Under the pieces are notes generated by a model. The model ran no database searches and was not told where the DNA came from. It saw nothing but the letters and a program-made list of their open reading frames with translations. Source: Streptomyces antibioticus (lineage in GTDB: Bacteria; Actinomycetota; Actinomycetes; Streptomycetales; Streptomycetaceae). From it: a DNA stretch of 64,000 bases. This document shows positions 42,167 to 53,500 of this stretch, piece after piece (within the stretch, counting starts at the first letter, position 1; the number at the start of each line of letters is the position of its first letter). A program made the translations under genes and the position numbers. The DNA lies in contig NZ_CM007717.1 in assembly GCF_002019855.1 (NCBI RefSeq), positions 682,001-746,000 on the forward strand, read 5' to 3'.

Positions 42167-44505
42167 CGGCGGTGCTCCGTGGGGTTCGTGGTGCGGCGCA
42201 GGTCCAGCAGGTCGGCGCCGGCGCGGGCGAACGGGCCGAGCAGTCCCCGGCCCATCTCGACGCCGAACCAGGCGAGCCAGGTCAGCTTGGCCGCGCGCTT
42301 CTCCTGCGCCGTGAGGTGCGGGGCGACCCGGATGCCGTCGACCTGGTCGCGGACGTAGGAGTCGGCGGGGACGACGACCTCCCCGGTGAAGGCGGCCGGT
42401 GCGCCCTCGCGGCCGAGTTCGACGGTGAGGGCGCGGGTCTGGCGCCACAGGTCGCGGCGGGCGCGGGCGTACTTGTGGCCCTCCAGCCACCACAGTTCAC
42501 CCTCGGTGTCCCGCAACTGGAGTCGGTAGCGCAGGAGCTGGTGCTTGAGGCCGTGGCTCTGCGGGATGCCCTCCTCGGGGCGGACCCAGACGTCGCCGCG
42601 GACGACGGTGAGCGGTTCGGGGTGGACGGCCGGGCAGTCGACCGTGCCGTTGACGTCCAGCCGCCGTTCCCGCACGAGTTGGTACATACTCGCGAGGGAG
42701 AGGGTGAGGGACATCGAGCAGGGCGTGCCGCCGGTGCCGCCGTCGACGGGGCGGACACCGCCCTGCGTGGTCTCGGAGAACCACAGGTAGGGCTGGTCGT
42801 CCTTGTGCGGCAGCCGGGCGAGTCCGTCGCCGGCGAGCTGCTCGAACGTCTTCAACTGGGCCCGGGCGTCGTAGCGGGCGGCGGGCGGCAGTCCGAGCGC
42901 CTCGACCAGGGCGGCGGTGCGGGTGCCCTCGGCGGCGGGTCCGGTCAGGGTGGCCTCGCACAGCTTCAGCGCGGTGGGGCTGTTCAACACCCGGGTGAGG
43001 AAGGTGAGTTCGGGGACGGGCTCGGCCTCCAGACGGGCCAGGGTGCCGGTCCGCCACTCCTCCCAGTCCTGGACGCGGACGTGCATCCCGCCGAACGCCA
43101 TGTCCCGTACGACGTCGTCGAGGGTCTGCGGGACGCCGGTGAGGTTGTAGTCGAAGCCCCAGGCGTCCGGTTCACAGACGACGGCGACGGCGGCCCGGCT
43201 CACCCAGTCCACGGGGGCCACGTTGAGGTGGCGGAACGCCGGTACGGTCCGGAAGCGGCCGAACGCGGCGATCAGGCCGCTGCTGAGGTCCTGGGGGTTG
43301 TGGGCGCCGGTCCTGCTGTGGCCGCCGATGCCGCCGGGGCGCAGCGCGGAGACCACCAGACCGTGGTCGCGGGCGCGCCGCAGGGCCACCTCGGCGGCCC
43401 ACTTGGACTGGTCGTAGCCCGCGACGAGCCGGTCCACATGGGCCAGCGGGTCGTCCTCGCCGAGGGAGGTGATGCCGACCTCGTTGAAGACGGCGATCGA
43501 GGAGATGTGGTGCACCGGCTTGGGGCGGCCGGTGGCGGCCAGCTCGGCCAGCGTGAGCGCGCCGATGACGTTGCTGCCGCGCAGCGACCGGTAGCCGCGC
43601 AGAAAGTCCACGGCCGCCGCGACGCCGACCACGCTGTCCAGTTCCTCGGTGAGGGTGTGCCACAGCTCGTCGGACAGGCCGAGGCGCGGGCTGCGGATGT
43701 CACCGGGGAGCACGGTCACCCGGCGGCGGATCTCCGCGTTCCACGGCAGCAGATGGCGGCGCAGGCTCTCGCCGAGCCGGGCGGTCGCGGCCTCCAGGTC
43801 GGCCGCGCGGACCAGGCAGTACACATGGGCGTCGCTGTGCCGGAGCAGGTCGAGCAGCATATGGCCGCCGAGGAAGCCGGTCGCCCCGGTGAGCAGGATC
43901 CGCCGGGGCGCGACCGGTTCGGGCCGCCGTACGAACGGCAGCCGGTCGGCGAGGGCGAGGTCGGCGAGGATCTGGTCGAGGTCGTCCTGACGGGCGGAGG
44001 CCGCCGGGGCGGAGGGGGACGCGACGACCGCAGGACGCGGCGCGGGCACCGCCACCGGCACGGGTGCCGGCGTCGGGAGTGCCAGGTTCGCCGCGTCCCC
44101 GGCCGTCTCCAGCCAGCGGCGGGCCAGGCCGATCGGGCGGGCGTCGGCGAAGACGTCGTCGAGGTCCAGCTCCACGCCGAGGTCGCGCTCCAGTTCCGCC
44201 GCCAGTTCGACGGCGTGCACGGAGCTGCCGCCGGCGTCGAAGAAGTCGGCGTCCGGGGCGAGCCGCCCCTCGGGCAGATACCGTCCGGCGGCCTCCGCGA
44301 TCGCTGCGGCAAGCCCCTCCGCGTCCGGCACTCCGTGCGGCACGGCGGCGGCGGCCACCTCGGATTCCGGTTCCTCCTTCCGGGTGACCATGGCCAGCAG
44401 GTCCGTCACCGTCAGGCCGCCCGCGTCCGCACCGCCCCGCTCGATCGCCTCGGCGACGGCCCGCTGCCCGGCGTTCGCCGTGGGGTCCTCGTTCATGTCA
44501 CGCAT
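42163..44505 (-). CDS. ACP-thioester reductase with extra C-terminal domain
   Basis: A 780-residue offloading protein. The carrier domain lies at about 45-130 (FFDAGGSSVHAVELAAEL, pantetheine Ser about 95), followed by a Pro/Ala linker. A thioester-reductase SDR domain starts at about 200 (RRILLTGATGFLGGHMLLD; AYLV-type helix; active Tyr-Lys in GYDQSKWAAEV), which releases acyl-ACP as aldehyde or alcohol with NADPH. The C-terminal about 200 residues (PYLWFSETTQGGV; CSMSLTLSLASMYQLV; VRGDVWVRPEEG; WWLEGHKYARARR) recall a domain found in large GMC/cholesterol-oxidase proteins. The start is ATG 44505, or ATG 44496 three codons in. It follows the PKS by 94 bases. Confidence 0.85.
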   Translation of the reverse strand: MRDMNEDPTANAGQRAVAEAIERGGADAGGLTVTDLLAMVTRKEEPESEVAAAAVPHGVPDAEGLAAAIAEAAGRYLPEGRLAPDADFFDAGGSSVHAVELAAELERDLGVELDLDDVFADARPIGLARRWLETAGDAANLALPTPAPVPVAVPAPRPAVVASPSAPAASARQDDLDQILADLALADRLPFVRRPEPVAPRRILLTGATGFLGGHMLLDLLRHSDAHVYCLVRAADLEAATARLGESLRRHLLPWNAEIRRRVTVLPGDIRSPRLGLSDELWHTLTEELDSVVGVAAAVDFLRGYRSLRGSNVIGALTLAELAATGRPKPVHHISSIAVFNEVGITSLGEDDPLAHVDRLVAGYDQSKWAAEVALRRARDHGLVVSALRPGGIGGHSRTGAHNPQDLSSGLIAAFGRFRTVPAFRHLNVAPVDWVSRAAVAVVCEPDAWGFDYNLTGVPQTLDDVVRDMAFGGMHVRVQDWEEWRTGTLARLEAEPVPELTFLTRVLNSPTALKLCEATLTGPAAEGTRTAALVEALGLPPAARYDARAQLKTFEQLAGDGLARLPHKDDQPYLWFSETTQGGVRPVDGGTGGTPCSMSLTLSLASMYQLVRERRLDVNGTVDCPAVHPEPLTVVRGDVWVRPEEGIPQSHGLKHQLLRYRLQLRDTEGELWWLEGHKYARARRDLWRQTRALTVELGREGAPAAFTGEVVVPADSYVRDQVDGIRVAPHLTAQEKRAAKLTWLAWFGVEMGRGLLGPFARAGADLLDLRRTTNPTEHRR

Positions 44506-44599
44506 TCAGAGCCCTTCACGATGTGCACGTTCCTGTTCCGCCTGTCCGTTCTCGTCACCGCAGCCGATGTCACCGCAGCCGATGTCACTTCAGCCGAGG

Positions 44600-47500
44600 T
44601 CACCGCTGTTCCCACGACCGGAACGCCCGCAGGTGTTCCGGGGTCGTCACGGCCTCCAGGAGTTCGTCGTCCTGGTCGCCGCCGCCGAGCGCGGCCACGA
44701 TCCGCCGGGCCGGGGCGTTGCGCGGGCTGCGCTCGGCCGTCAACCGGACCTTGGCGCAGCCGAGTTCGTCGGCGCGGTCGGCCAGCCAGCCCAGCAGGCG
44801 TTCCTCGACGCCGCGTCCGAGGGCGCGGCAGCTCATCAGCCAGGCGAGGACGTCGAGCCGGTCGCCCTCGGCGCGGACCGCGAGCAGGCCGATCTGGCCG
44901 TAGTCGCCGAAGCGGTCGCGGGCCGCCGCCGTCCACACCTCGCCGCGGTTCCGCCAGCGGTCGAGGTCGCCGCCGTCGGCCGAGCGGGCGCGCAGGGTGA
45001 ACTGGTTGGTGCGGCGCACGAGTTGTTCGGCGCGCCGGACGTCGTCCTCCCCGAGCGGCCGGACGTCGACCGTCAGTTCCAACTGGGCGAGGAACTCCTC
45101 GAATCCGGCCTCCTCCGTCTTGTCCCGTACGGCGTCCCGTTCCCGTTCCTGGTCGTAGAAGCGGGCCCGCAGGACGTCCTCGGCCGTCCCCGCGACCGGG
45201 ACCAGCGGCCACAACCGGTCGAGGAACTCCTCCAGTTCGGGTTCCGCCGGGCAGGTCACCGCGAGCACCTCGGGCAGGGCCGCGCGCATCTTGCCGATCT
45301 CGGCGGGGTTGTCGTCGAGGAAGAGGAAGCTGTCCGGGCCGAGGTTGAGGGTGCGGGCCGCCTCGGCCAGCCGGGCGGGCTTGGGGCCCCAGGCGGCGGA
45401 CAGGACGCTGAAGTGCTCGGCCTTGAGCGGGCTGTCGGGGCGGTCGAGGACGGCCCGTACGGTGTCCTCGTCGTTGTTGCTGACGAGCGCCAGCAGCACC
45501 CCGGCCTCCCGCCAGCGCAGCAGCCGGCGCGCGAGGACCGCCCGGGGTCCGGACAGGTCCACGGCGTCCGGGCCGATCTCCCCGGCCACACCGCTCCACA
45601 GCGTCTCGTCGCCGTCGACGGCGATCACCTTGGGCGCGGGCCGCAGCACGGCCCGTACGACCTCGGCGAGGCGGAGGGCCACGGCCGCCTGGAAGGGCGG
45701 GGTGAAGGGGAGGTGGGCGAGCCGTTCGGTGCGTTCGTCGAAGAGGTCCGTCACGGGGTGCCGGCGGGTCCAGTCGTCGGCGGTCAGCACCGCGATGCCG
45801 GGGCGGTCGGTGAGGTCGGCGGCGACTTCGCGCTCCCAGCGGGCGAGGCGTCCGTCCGTGTCCTTCGCGGGCAGGAAGCCGACGATCAGCGGCTTGCGGG
45901 TGTGTTCGGCCAGGGCCCGCAGCGCGGCCGGGTACTCGGTGCGCAGCTCGGCGAGGAGCGTGTCGTCCACCGGCCCGAACCGTTCCAGGTCGTGGGCCCG
46001 CAGCAGCACCACGCCGACGGCCGTGGCGGGGTCGGCGAAGACGCCGGACGGGTCGCGCAGGGCGGCGAGCACCTGGTGGTACGGCGCCTCGGCGACCGTG
46101 GGGCCGTCGTCCCCGAGGGCGGTCGCGCACATCAGCGGGAGGTTGCCGAGGGCGAAGGTGGCGGCGAGGGCCAGGGAGCCGCGCCCGGCGGGGGTGGCCG
46201 GGACGGGAAGCGGCACGTCCTCCACGGGCCGCCCGGAAGCGGCCTCCTGCTCCCCGGGCCGCCCGGAAGCGGCTTCCTGCTCCCCGGGCCGGGCGGGGTG
46301 CGTCGCGTCCCGCGCCGCTTCGCCGAGCAGGCGCAGGAAGTCGTCCGCCAGTGCGGCCGTGTCCGCCGGGTCGAGGATGTCGAGGTTGTGGTCGAGCCGG
46401 ATCCGGTCCGCGTCCGGGGTCATCGTGATCATGAGGTCGAGGTCGGAGTAGCCGGTGCCGGCCGGCAGCACGTCCAGGTTTGCGAGGCGGCCGCCGTGCC
46501 GGACGTAGTTGAAGTAGACCTCCACCAGCGGGGCCTGGTCCCGGTGGAGGCCCTGCCGGGCCAGGGTGGCGAGGACGTCCGAGAACATCGCGCCCTTGGT
46601 CAGGACGCGGCGCAGCCGGGTGTCGGTGCGGCGCAGGACGTCCTCGACCGTCTCGCCCGCCCGCGCCTCGGCCGGGAACGGCACGGGGACGCCGTAGAAG
46701 CCCACGGCGTCGAAGGCGTCGGCGTGGATGCGGGTGTCCACCGGGACGGCGAGCACGAAGCGGTCGCGGGCGCGCAGCCGTGCCAGGAGCACGGTGAGGG
46801 TGCCGAGGCAGAACGCGGCGGGCGTGACGCCGAGGGCACCGGCGGCCGTGGCGACCCGCTCCATGAGGCCGTCGGGGACGTCCACGGTGACGCTGCCGGC
46901 CCGGTAGGTGCGCTGTTCGGGGCGCGGCCGGGAGAGCGTGAGGTCGAGGCGTGCGCTGCCGTCGAAGGCGGCCTGCCAGTCGGCGTCGGCCGTGCCCTCG
47001 CCCGACCGCTGGGCCTCGACGAGGAGTCGGACGTCCCGGTTGGTGACGTCGGCGTCGAGCGCGGTGCCGGACAGTTCGGCGTCGATCTCGGCCGCGACCA
47101 GCAGCAGGGACTGGAGGTCGCTCACCACGTGGTGAGCGCCTACGAGCAGGATCTGGCCGTCGGTGCCGCCGTCGAGCAGTTCGAGGCGCCACAGCGGTGC
47201 GGCCGTCAGGTCGAACGGCGGTTCGAGGAGCGCGCGCAGCCGGTCACCTGCGTCCGGTCCGTCGGTGACGGCGGTCCAGCGCAGGGGCGGTGCGGTGAGG
47301 TCGCGGACCACGTGGAGCCGGCGGCCGCCGTCGGGGACCGTGACCACCGAGGTCCGCAGCGCCGCGTGGCGGGCGACGAGCCGGGTGACGAGGGCGGTGA
47401 GCGCCTCGCGGGTGGTGGGGGCGGTGAGCCGGAAGGCGAGGCCGACCGCGTGGGCGGCCTGGGGCATGCCGGGGCGGGCGCTGCGCAGCAGGCGGACGAC

Positions 47501-50500
47501 GTCCCGGGTGACCGGGAGGAGTTCGGTCTCCGGGACCTGGGCCGCCTCCTCCGCCGGGGTGCCGGGGGCCGGTGCGGTGACGGGGCGGTCGGGCAGGCCA
47601 GCGGCCAGGGTGTTCGCCAGGCCGCGCACATCGGCGGCGGAGAACATCTCGGCGGTGGGCAGTTCGACGCCGAGTTCACGGGCGAAGGCGTTCCGCAGCC
47701 GGACCAGCATCAGGGAGTCCAGGCCGAGTTCCTTGAGCGCGGTGCCGGCGGAGACGTCGACCAGGCCGCCCGAGACCTCGCCGATGCGGGCGCGGACATA
47801 CTCCTCCAGCCAGCCGACCCGGTCGTCGGCGGTGGTGGCGGCGAACACCTTGCGCACCAGGGCGTCGGCGTCGCCGGTGCCGGTGGGCAGGCTGACGAGG
47901 TCGGCGAGGAGCGGGCGGGAGCGGACCGCGTCCGGGGCGAGCGCGAGCAGCTCCCGGTCCAGGGCGATGGGGGCGAGCTGGCGGCGCGAGGTGTCCAGCA
48001 GGCGGTCGAAGAGTTCGCCGCCGTCCTGCGGGGAGAACGCGACCAGTCCGGAGCGGCCGGTCTCGGCGGCCCGGGTGCCGGACTCGGCGACCATGCCGAC
48101 ACCGGACCAGACGCCCCAGTCGAGGCTGAGCGCCCGGCGTCCGGTGCGGGAGAGATGGTGGGCCCAGGCGTCGAGGAAGGCGTTCGCCGCCGAGTAGGGG
48201 CTCTGTCCGGCCGAGCCGAGCAGTCCGGCCGCCGACGCGAACAGCACCATGTGCCGGGCCTCGGGGGCGAGTTCGGTGAGCAGGGCGGTGCCGAGCACCT
48301 TGGGGGCGAGGACGCGCAGGACGCGTTCGTCGGTCAGGTTCGCCACGGTGGCGTCGTCCAGGACACCGGCCGCGTGCACGATCCCGGCGAGCGGTCCCGC
48401 CTCGCGTCGTACGGCGTCCAGGGCGTCGCCGAGGGCGGCGCGGTCGGCGACGTCGGCGCGGGCGAGGTGCACGGTGACCCCGCGCCGTTCCAGGCCGGCG
48501 ATCCACTCCCGGGCGTCGGGCGTGGGCGCGCCCCGGCTCATCAGGGCGAGGCTGCGCACCCCGCGCCGGACGAGGCGTTCGGCGACGATCCGGCCGAGGC
48601 CGCCGAGACCGCCGGTGACGAGGTGGACGCCGTCGGGTGTGCCGCCGCCGTCGGTGTCCGGGCGGGTGCGGGCCAGCCGGGGGACGAGCCGGCCGGACTC
48701 CCGCAGGGCGACGAGGCGTTCGTCGTCGGCGTGCCGGAGCTGGGTCCACAGGGCGTCGGCGCCGCCGACGGGCGGCAGGTCGACGAGCGTGACGGCCAGT
48801 TCGGGGTGTTCCTGGGCGAGCGCGAGGCCGAAGCCCCAGGCCAGCGCCTGCTGGGGATGGGCGACCTGTTCGCTGCCGCCGGCGGCCTGGGTGCCCCGGA
48901 CGACGGTGAACAGGCGCGGGGCGTGGCCGCGTCGTCCGGTGAGCGCGCGCACCAGGTGCAGGGTGCCCAGGCAGGCCAGCCGGGCCGCCTCCTCGGCCGT
49001 GCGGGAGTCGACGACGGCCGGGGCGTCCAGCGCGGCGAGCTGGACGATCCGGGCGGGCGGGGTGTCCGGGTACGCCGCGTCGAGCAGCCGGGCGAGCTGC
49101 TCGGGGTCGGCGGTGTCGAGGACGTACCGGCCGGCGCCCTCGGCGGTGAACTCCGGTCCCCTGCGGGCCACGACGTACGGCACGCCGTCGGTGTCGAGGC
49201 GGCCGGTCAGGGCCTCGGCGGTGCCGGTGCCGTCGGCGAGGATCAGCCACGAGCCGTCGGCGGGGGGTTCCTGCGCGGCGGGGCGGGGCTGCCAGCGGGT
49301 CTCGAACAGGGCGCCGTCCAGCGGGGGGAGCGCGGCGAGCCGGAACTCCTCGGCTTCGAGGAGGAGTTGCTCGTCGGCGTCCCACAGGCGCAGGTCGAGC
49401 AGGGCGGTGTCGCCGGCGACGGAGCGCAGTTCGCAGCTCGCCCAGGCGGGTGCGGTGCGCCGGCCGGTGAACCGGACGCGGCCGAACCCGGCGGGCACGA
49501 ACGCCCGTCCTTCGGGGGCGTCGCCGGGCAGGGCGGCGGTGTGGAACGCGGCGTCCAGGACGGCCGGGTGGATCAGGTGTCCGGCCGGGGGCCGTTCCGT
49601 GAGCCGGGCGACCGCGGCGGTGTCCGTGCGGTGGGCCGTCTCCAGATTGCGGAAGGCGGGGCCGTAGTCGATGCCGAGGGCGCTCAACCCGGCGTAGACC
49701 GGACCGAGTTCGACGGGCTCGGGGCACCGCTCGCGCAGATCGCCGAGGCGGGCCCGCGCGGCGGGTCCCCCGGTCACGACCGAGCCGGTGACATGGCGTT
49801 CCCAGCGCTGTCCCTCGGCGGCGGACGAGAAGACGGTGAAGGCGCGCGAGCCGTCGTCGTCGGCGGGCCGCAGCACGAGCTGGAGGCGGACCGGCCGGTC
49901 CTCGGGCAGCCGCAGGGGCTGGAGGAAGTCCACGTCGGCGAGCCGGATCTCGTCGTCGCCGTCGGTGAGTGCGGCGGCGGCTTCCAGGGCCATGCCGAGG
50001 AAGGCGGCGCCCGGCAGCCAGACCTCGCCGGTGACGCGATGGTCGGCGAGGTGCGCGAACCGGCTGTCGCGCAGGTCGATTTCGCTCTGGAAGAGATGGC
50101 GGCCGGGTTCGTCGCTAGCCTCGACATGGGTGCCGAGCAGCGGGGAGGCGCCGGGCGAGCCGGCGGGCGCGGGGGCGAGCCAGTGGCGGTCGCGGGCGAA
50201 GGCGTAGGTCGGCAGGGCGACCCGGCGGCCGCGCGGGAACAGCGCCGCCCAGTCCGGTTCGTACCCGCCCGTGTACAGCTCGCCGAGGCGGCGCAGCAGG
50301 ACGTCCGGGCCGTCCTGGCCGCGGCGCAGCGAGCCGACGGTGACGGCGTCGACCCCGGCCTCGGCGGCGACGGCGGCCACGGCGGCGGTCAGCGACGGGT
50401 GCGGGCTGAGTTCCACGAAGTGGCGGTAGCCGTCGTCGAGCATCCGGCGGACGGTGTCGGCGAACCGGACCGGCCGGCTCAGGTTGTCGAACCAGTACCC

Positions 50501-53500
50501 GGCGTCGAGGTCGTCCCCGCCGACCGGCGCGGCGCGCACGGCCGAGTACAGCGGGGTGTCCGCCGCCGCGCCGCGCACCCCGGAGAGCCGGTCGAGGAAG
50601 GTGTCGCGCAGCGGTTCCATGAGCGGACTGTGGGAGGCGAACGGCGTCGACAGGGACCGTACGGCGATCCCGCGGTCCGTGAGCAGGCCGCGCAGTTCGG
50701 CGAGCGCGTCGGCGTCCCCCGAGACGGCCGTCGCGCGGGCGCTGTTGACCGCGCCGACGAACAGCCGCCCCGCGTACGGCGCGAGGAGTTCCCCGACCTC
50801 GGTGTGCGGGAGTTCTACGGCGATCATGCCGCCGCGTCCGACGAGCGGGACGACCGCCTCGGCCCGCCCGGTCACCACGGCCACGGCCTCGTCGAGACCG
50901 AGCGCGCCCACGCTGTAGGCGGCGGCGATCTCGCCCAGGCTGTGTCCGACGACACCGTCCGGGGTGACGCCGAGGGTGCGCCAGGCGGCGGCGAGGGAGG
51001 CGTTGACGGCGAAGAGCGTCGGCTGGAGGTACTCGGTGCGCTCCAGCGGGGAGAACTCCTCCGGTGCGCGCAGGGCGTTGAGCACGGACCAGCCCGCGTG
51101 CCGTTCGACGGCCGCGTCGATCCGGGTGAGTTCCTCGCGGAACGCCGCCGAACCGGCGGCCGTCCCCAGTCCCATGCCGGGCCACTGGCCGCCGTGCCCG
51201 GAGAACACGAAGGCGACCTTGCCGCCGCGGTCCTCACGGGGCGCGGTCAGCGGAGCCCGTCCGGACGCCAACGCGTCGAGGACGGTGCGCAGTTCGTCCC
51301 GGTCGCCGGCCACGATCGCCGTCCGGTGCTCGAAGTGGCTGCGGTGCCGGGCCAGGGTGTGGGCGAGGTCGGGCAGGGCGGTGTCGTCCCCGGCCAGGTG
51401 CGTGGCGAGCCGCGCGGCCTGACCGCGGACGGCGGTCGCGGACCGCCCGGAGAGCACGAACAGCGTTCTGCCGCCGCCGGGTTCGGACGCCACGGGGTGC
51501 CCGTCCGCGACCGGCTCGGCGGCGGGCGGCTCCTCGACGATCACATGCGCGTTGGTCCCGCTGATCCCGAACGCGCTGACCCCGGCGCGCCGCACCCGCT
51601 CCCCCGCCACCGGCCAGGGGCGGGCCTCGGTGAGCAGCCGCAGTCCGCTGTCCTCCCAGTCGACGTGCCGGCTGGGCGTACCGGCGTGCAGGGTGGCCGG
51701 GAGGGTCCGGTGGCGCAGCGACTGCACGACCTTGATCAGTCCGGCGACGCCCGAAGCGGCCTGGGCGTGCCCGAGGTTGGACTTCAGCGACCCCAGGTAC
51801 AGCGGCCGCCCCTCGGGCCGGGAGGCGCCGAAGACCTCGGAGAGGGCGTTCGCCTCGATCGGGTCGCCCAGGGTGGTGCCGGTGCCGTGCGCCTCCACGT
51901 AGTCGATGTCGGCGGGCGTGAGCCCGGACAGCTCCAGGGCGCGCCGGACGACTTGCTCCTGCGCGGGCCCGTTCGGCGCGGACAGACCCTGGCTGCGGCC
52001 GTCCTGGTTGACGGCGGTGCCGCGCAGCACCGCGAGCACCTCGTCGCCGTCCCGGCGCGCGTCCGAGAGCCGCTTGAGGACGAGCATCCCGGCGCCCTCG
52101 GCCCAGATCGCGCCGTCGGCGGCGTCGGAGAAGGAGCGGCAGCGGCCGGTGGGCGAGAGCCCGCGCAGCCGGCTGAACTCGACGAAGGTCTGCGGGGTGA
52201 CCATCAGGGTGACCCCGCCCGCGAGCGCGAGGTCGCATTCGCCGGACCGCAGCGCCTGGGCGGCCAGATGGGTGGCGACCAGCGACGACGAGCAGGCCGT
52301 GTCGACGGTGAGGGCGGGCCCGTGCAGGCCGAGGGCGTAGGCGAGTCGGCCGGAGGCCACGCTGAGCGCGGAGCCGGTGCCCACGTATCCGTCGAGCTGG
52401 TCCAGCCGGGAGCCGGACAGGTAGTCGCTGCCGAACATGCCGACGTACACGCCGGTGGTGCTCCCGGCGAGGGTGGCGGGGACGGTGCCGGCCCGCTCCA
52501 GCGCCTCCCAGGCCGTCTCCAGGAGGAGCCGCTGCTGCGGGTCCATGGCGGCGGCCTCCTTCGGGGTGATGCCGAAGAAGCCCGCGTCGAAGGAGGCGAT
52601 GTCGTCCAGGAAGCCGCCCTCGCGGGCGTACGTCCTGCCGGGCGCGTCCGGGTCGGGGTCGTACAGGGACTCGACGTCCCAGCGCCCGGCCGGGAAGGGG
52701 CCCACGGCGTCCCGGCCTTCGGCGACCAGGTGCCACAGGTCCTCGGGGTCGTGGACACCGCCGGGCAGCCGGCAGGCCATCGCGACGACGGCGATCGGCT
52801 CGTCGGTGGGGACGGCCGTGGCGGGGCGGGAGGAAGGGGCACCGGGTGTGGTGCGGGGCGCGCCGGCGAGCATGCCGTCCAGCAGGTGGCGGGTGAGCCG
52901 GGCAGGTGTGGGGTGGTCGAAGAGCAGGGTGGCGGGGAGCCGGGTGCCGAGGCGGGCGCCGATGCGGTTGCGCAGTTCGACCGCCGTCACCGAGTCCATG
53001 CCGAGGTCCCGCAGCGGCCGGTCGGTGGCGACGGCCTCCGCCGCGCGCAGCCCGAGGACGCGCGCGGCCTCCTCGCGGACGAGGGCGAGGACCCGGTCGG
53101 CGCGGTCGGCCTCGGGCAGCGCGGCCAGCCGCTCCGCGAGTCCGCCCGCAGGACCGGCGGACGCCGCGCGCGGGGCGGGCAGCAGGGAGCGCCACAGCGC
53201 GGTGTCGCCCACGGCCTCCCGGACGCGCGGCAGGTCCACGATCCAGGCGATCTGGTGGGCCGTGCCGCGCCGCAGGGCGAGGGCGGTGAGGTCGCGGCCC
53301 TGGATGGGGGTGAGGGCGCGGTGGCCGAGCCGGGCCATCCGGGCCAGGTCGGCGTGCTCGGCGGCGAGGCCCTCCCCTGCCCAGGCGCCGTAGGAGACGG
53401 AGACGGCGGGCAGGCCGTGCGCCCGGCGGTGGTGGGCGAGTTGGTCGAGGAAGACGTTGGCGGCGGCGTAGTTGCCCTGGCCCGGGTTGCCGACGACACC

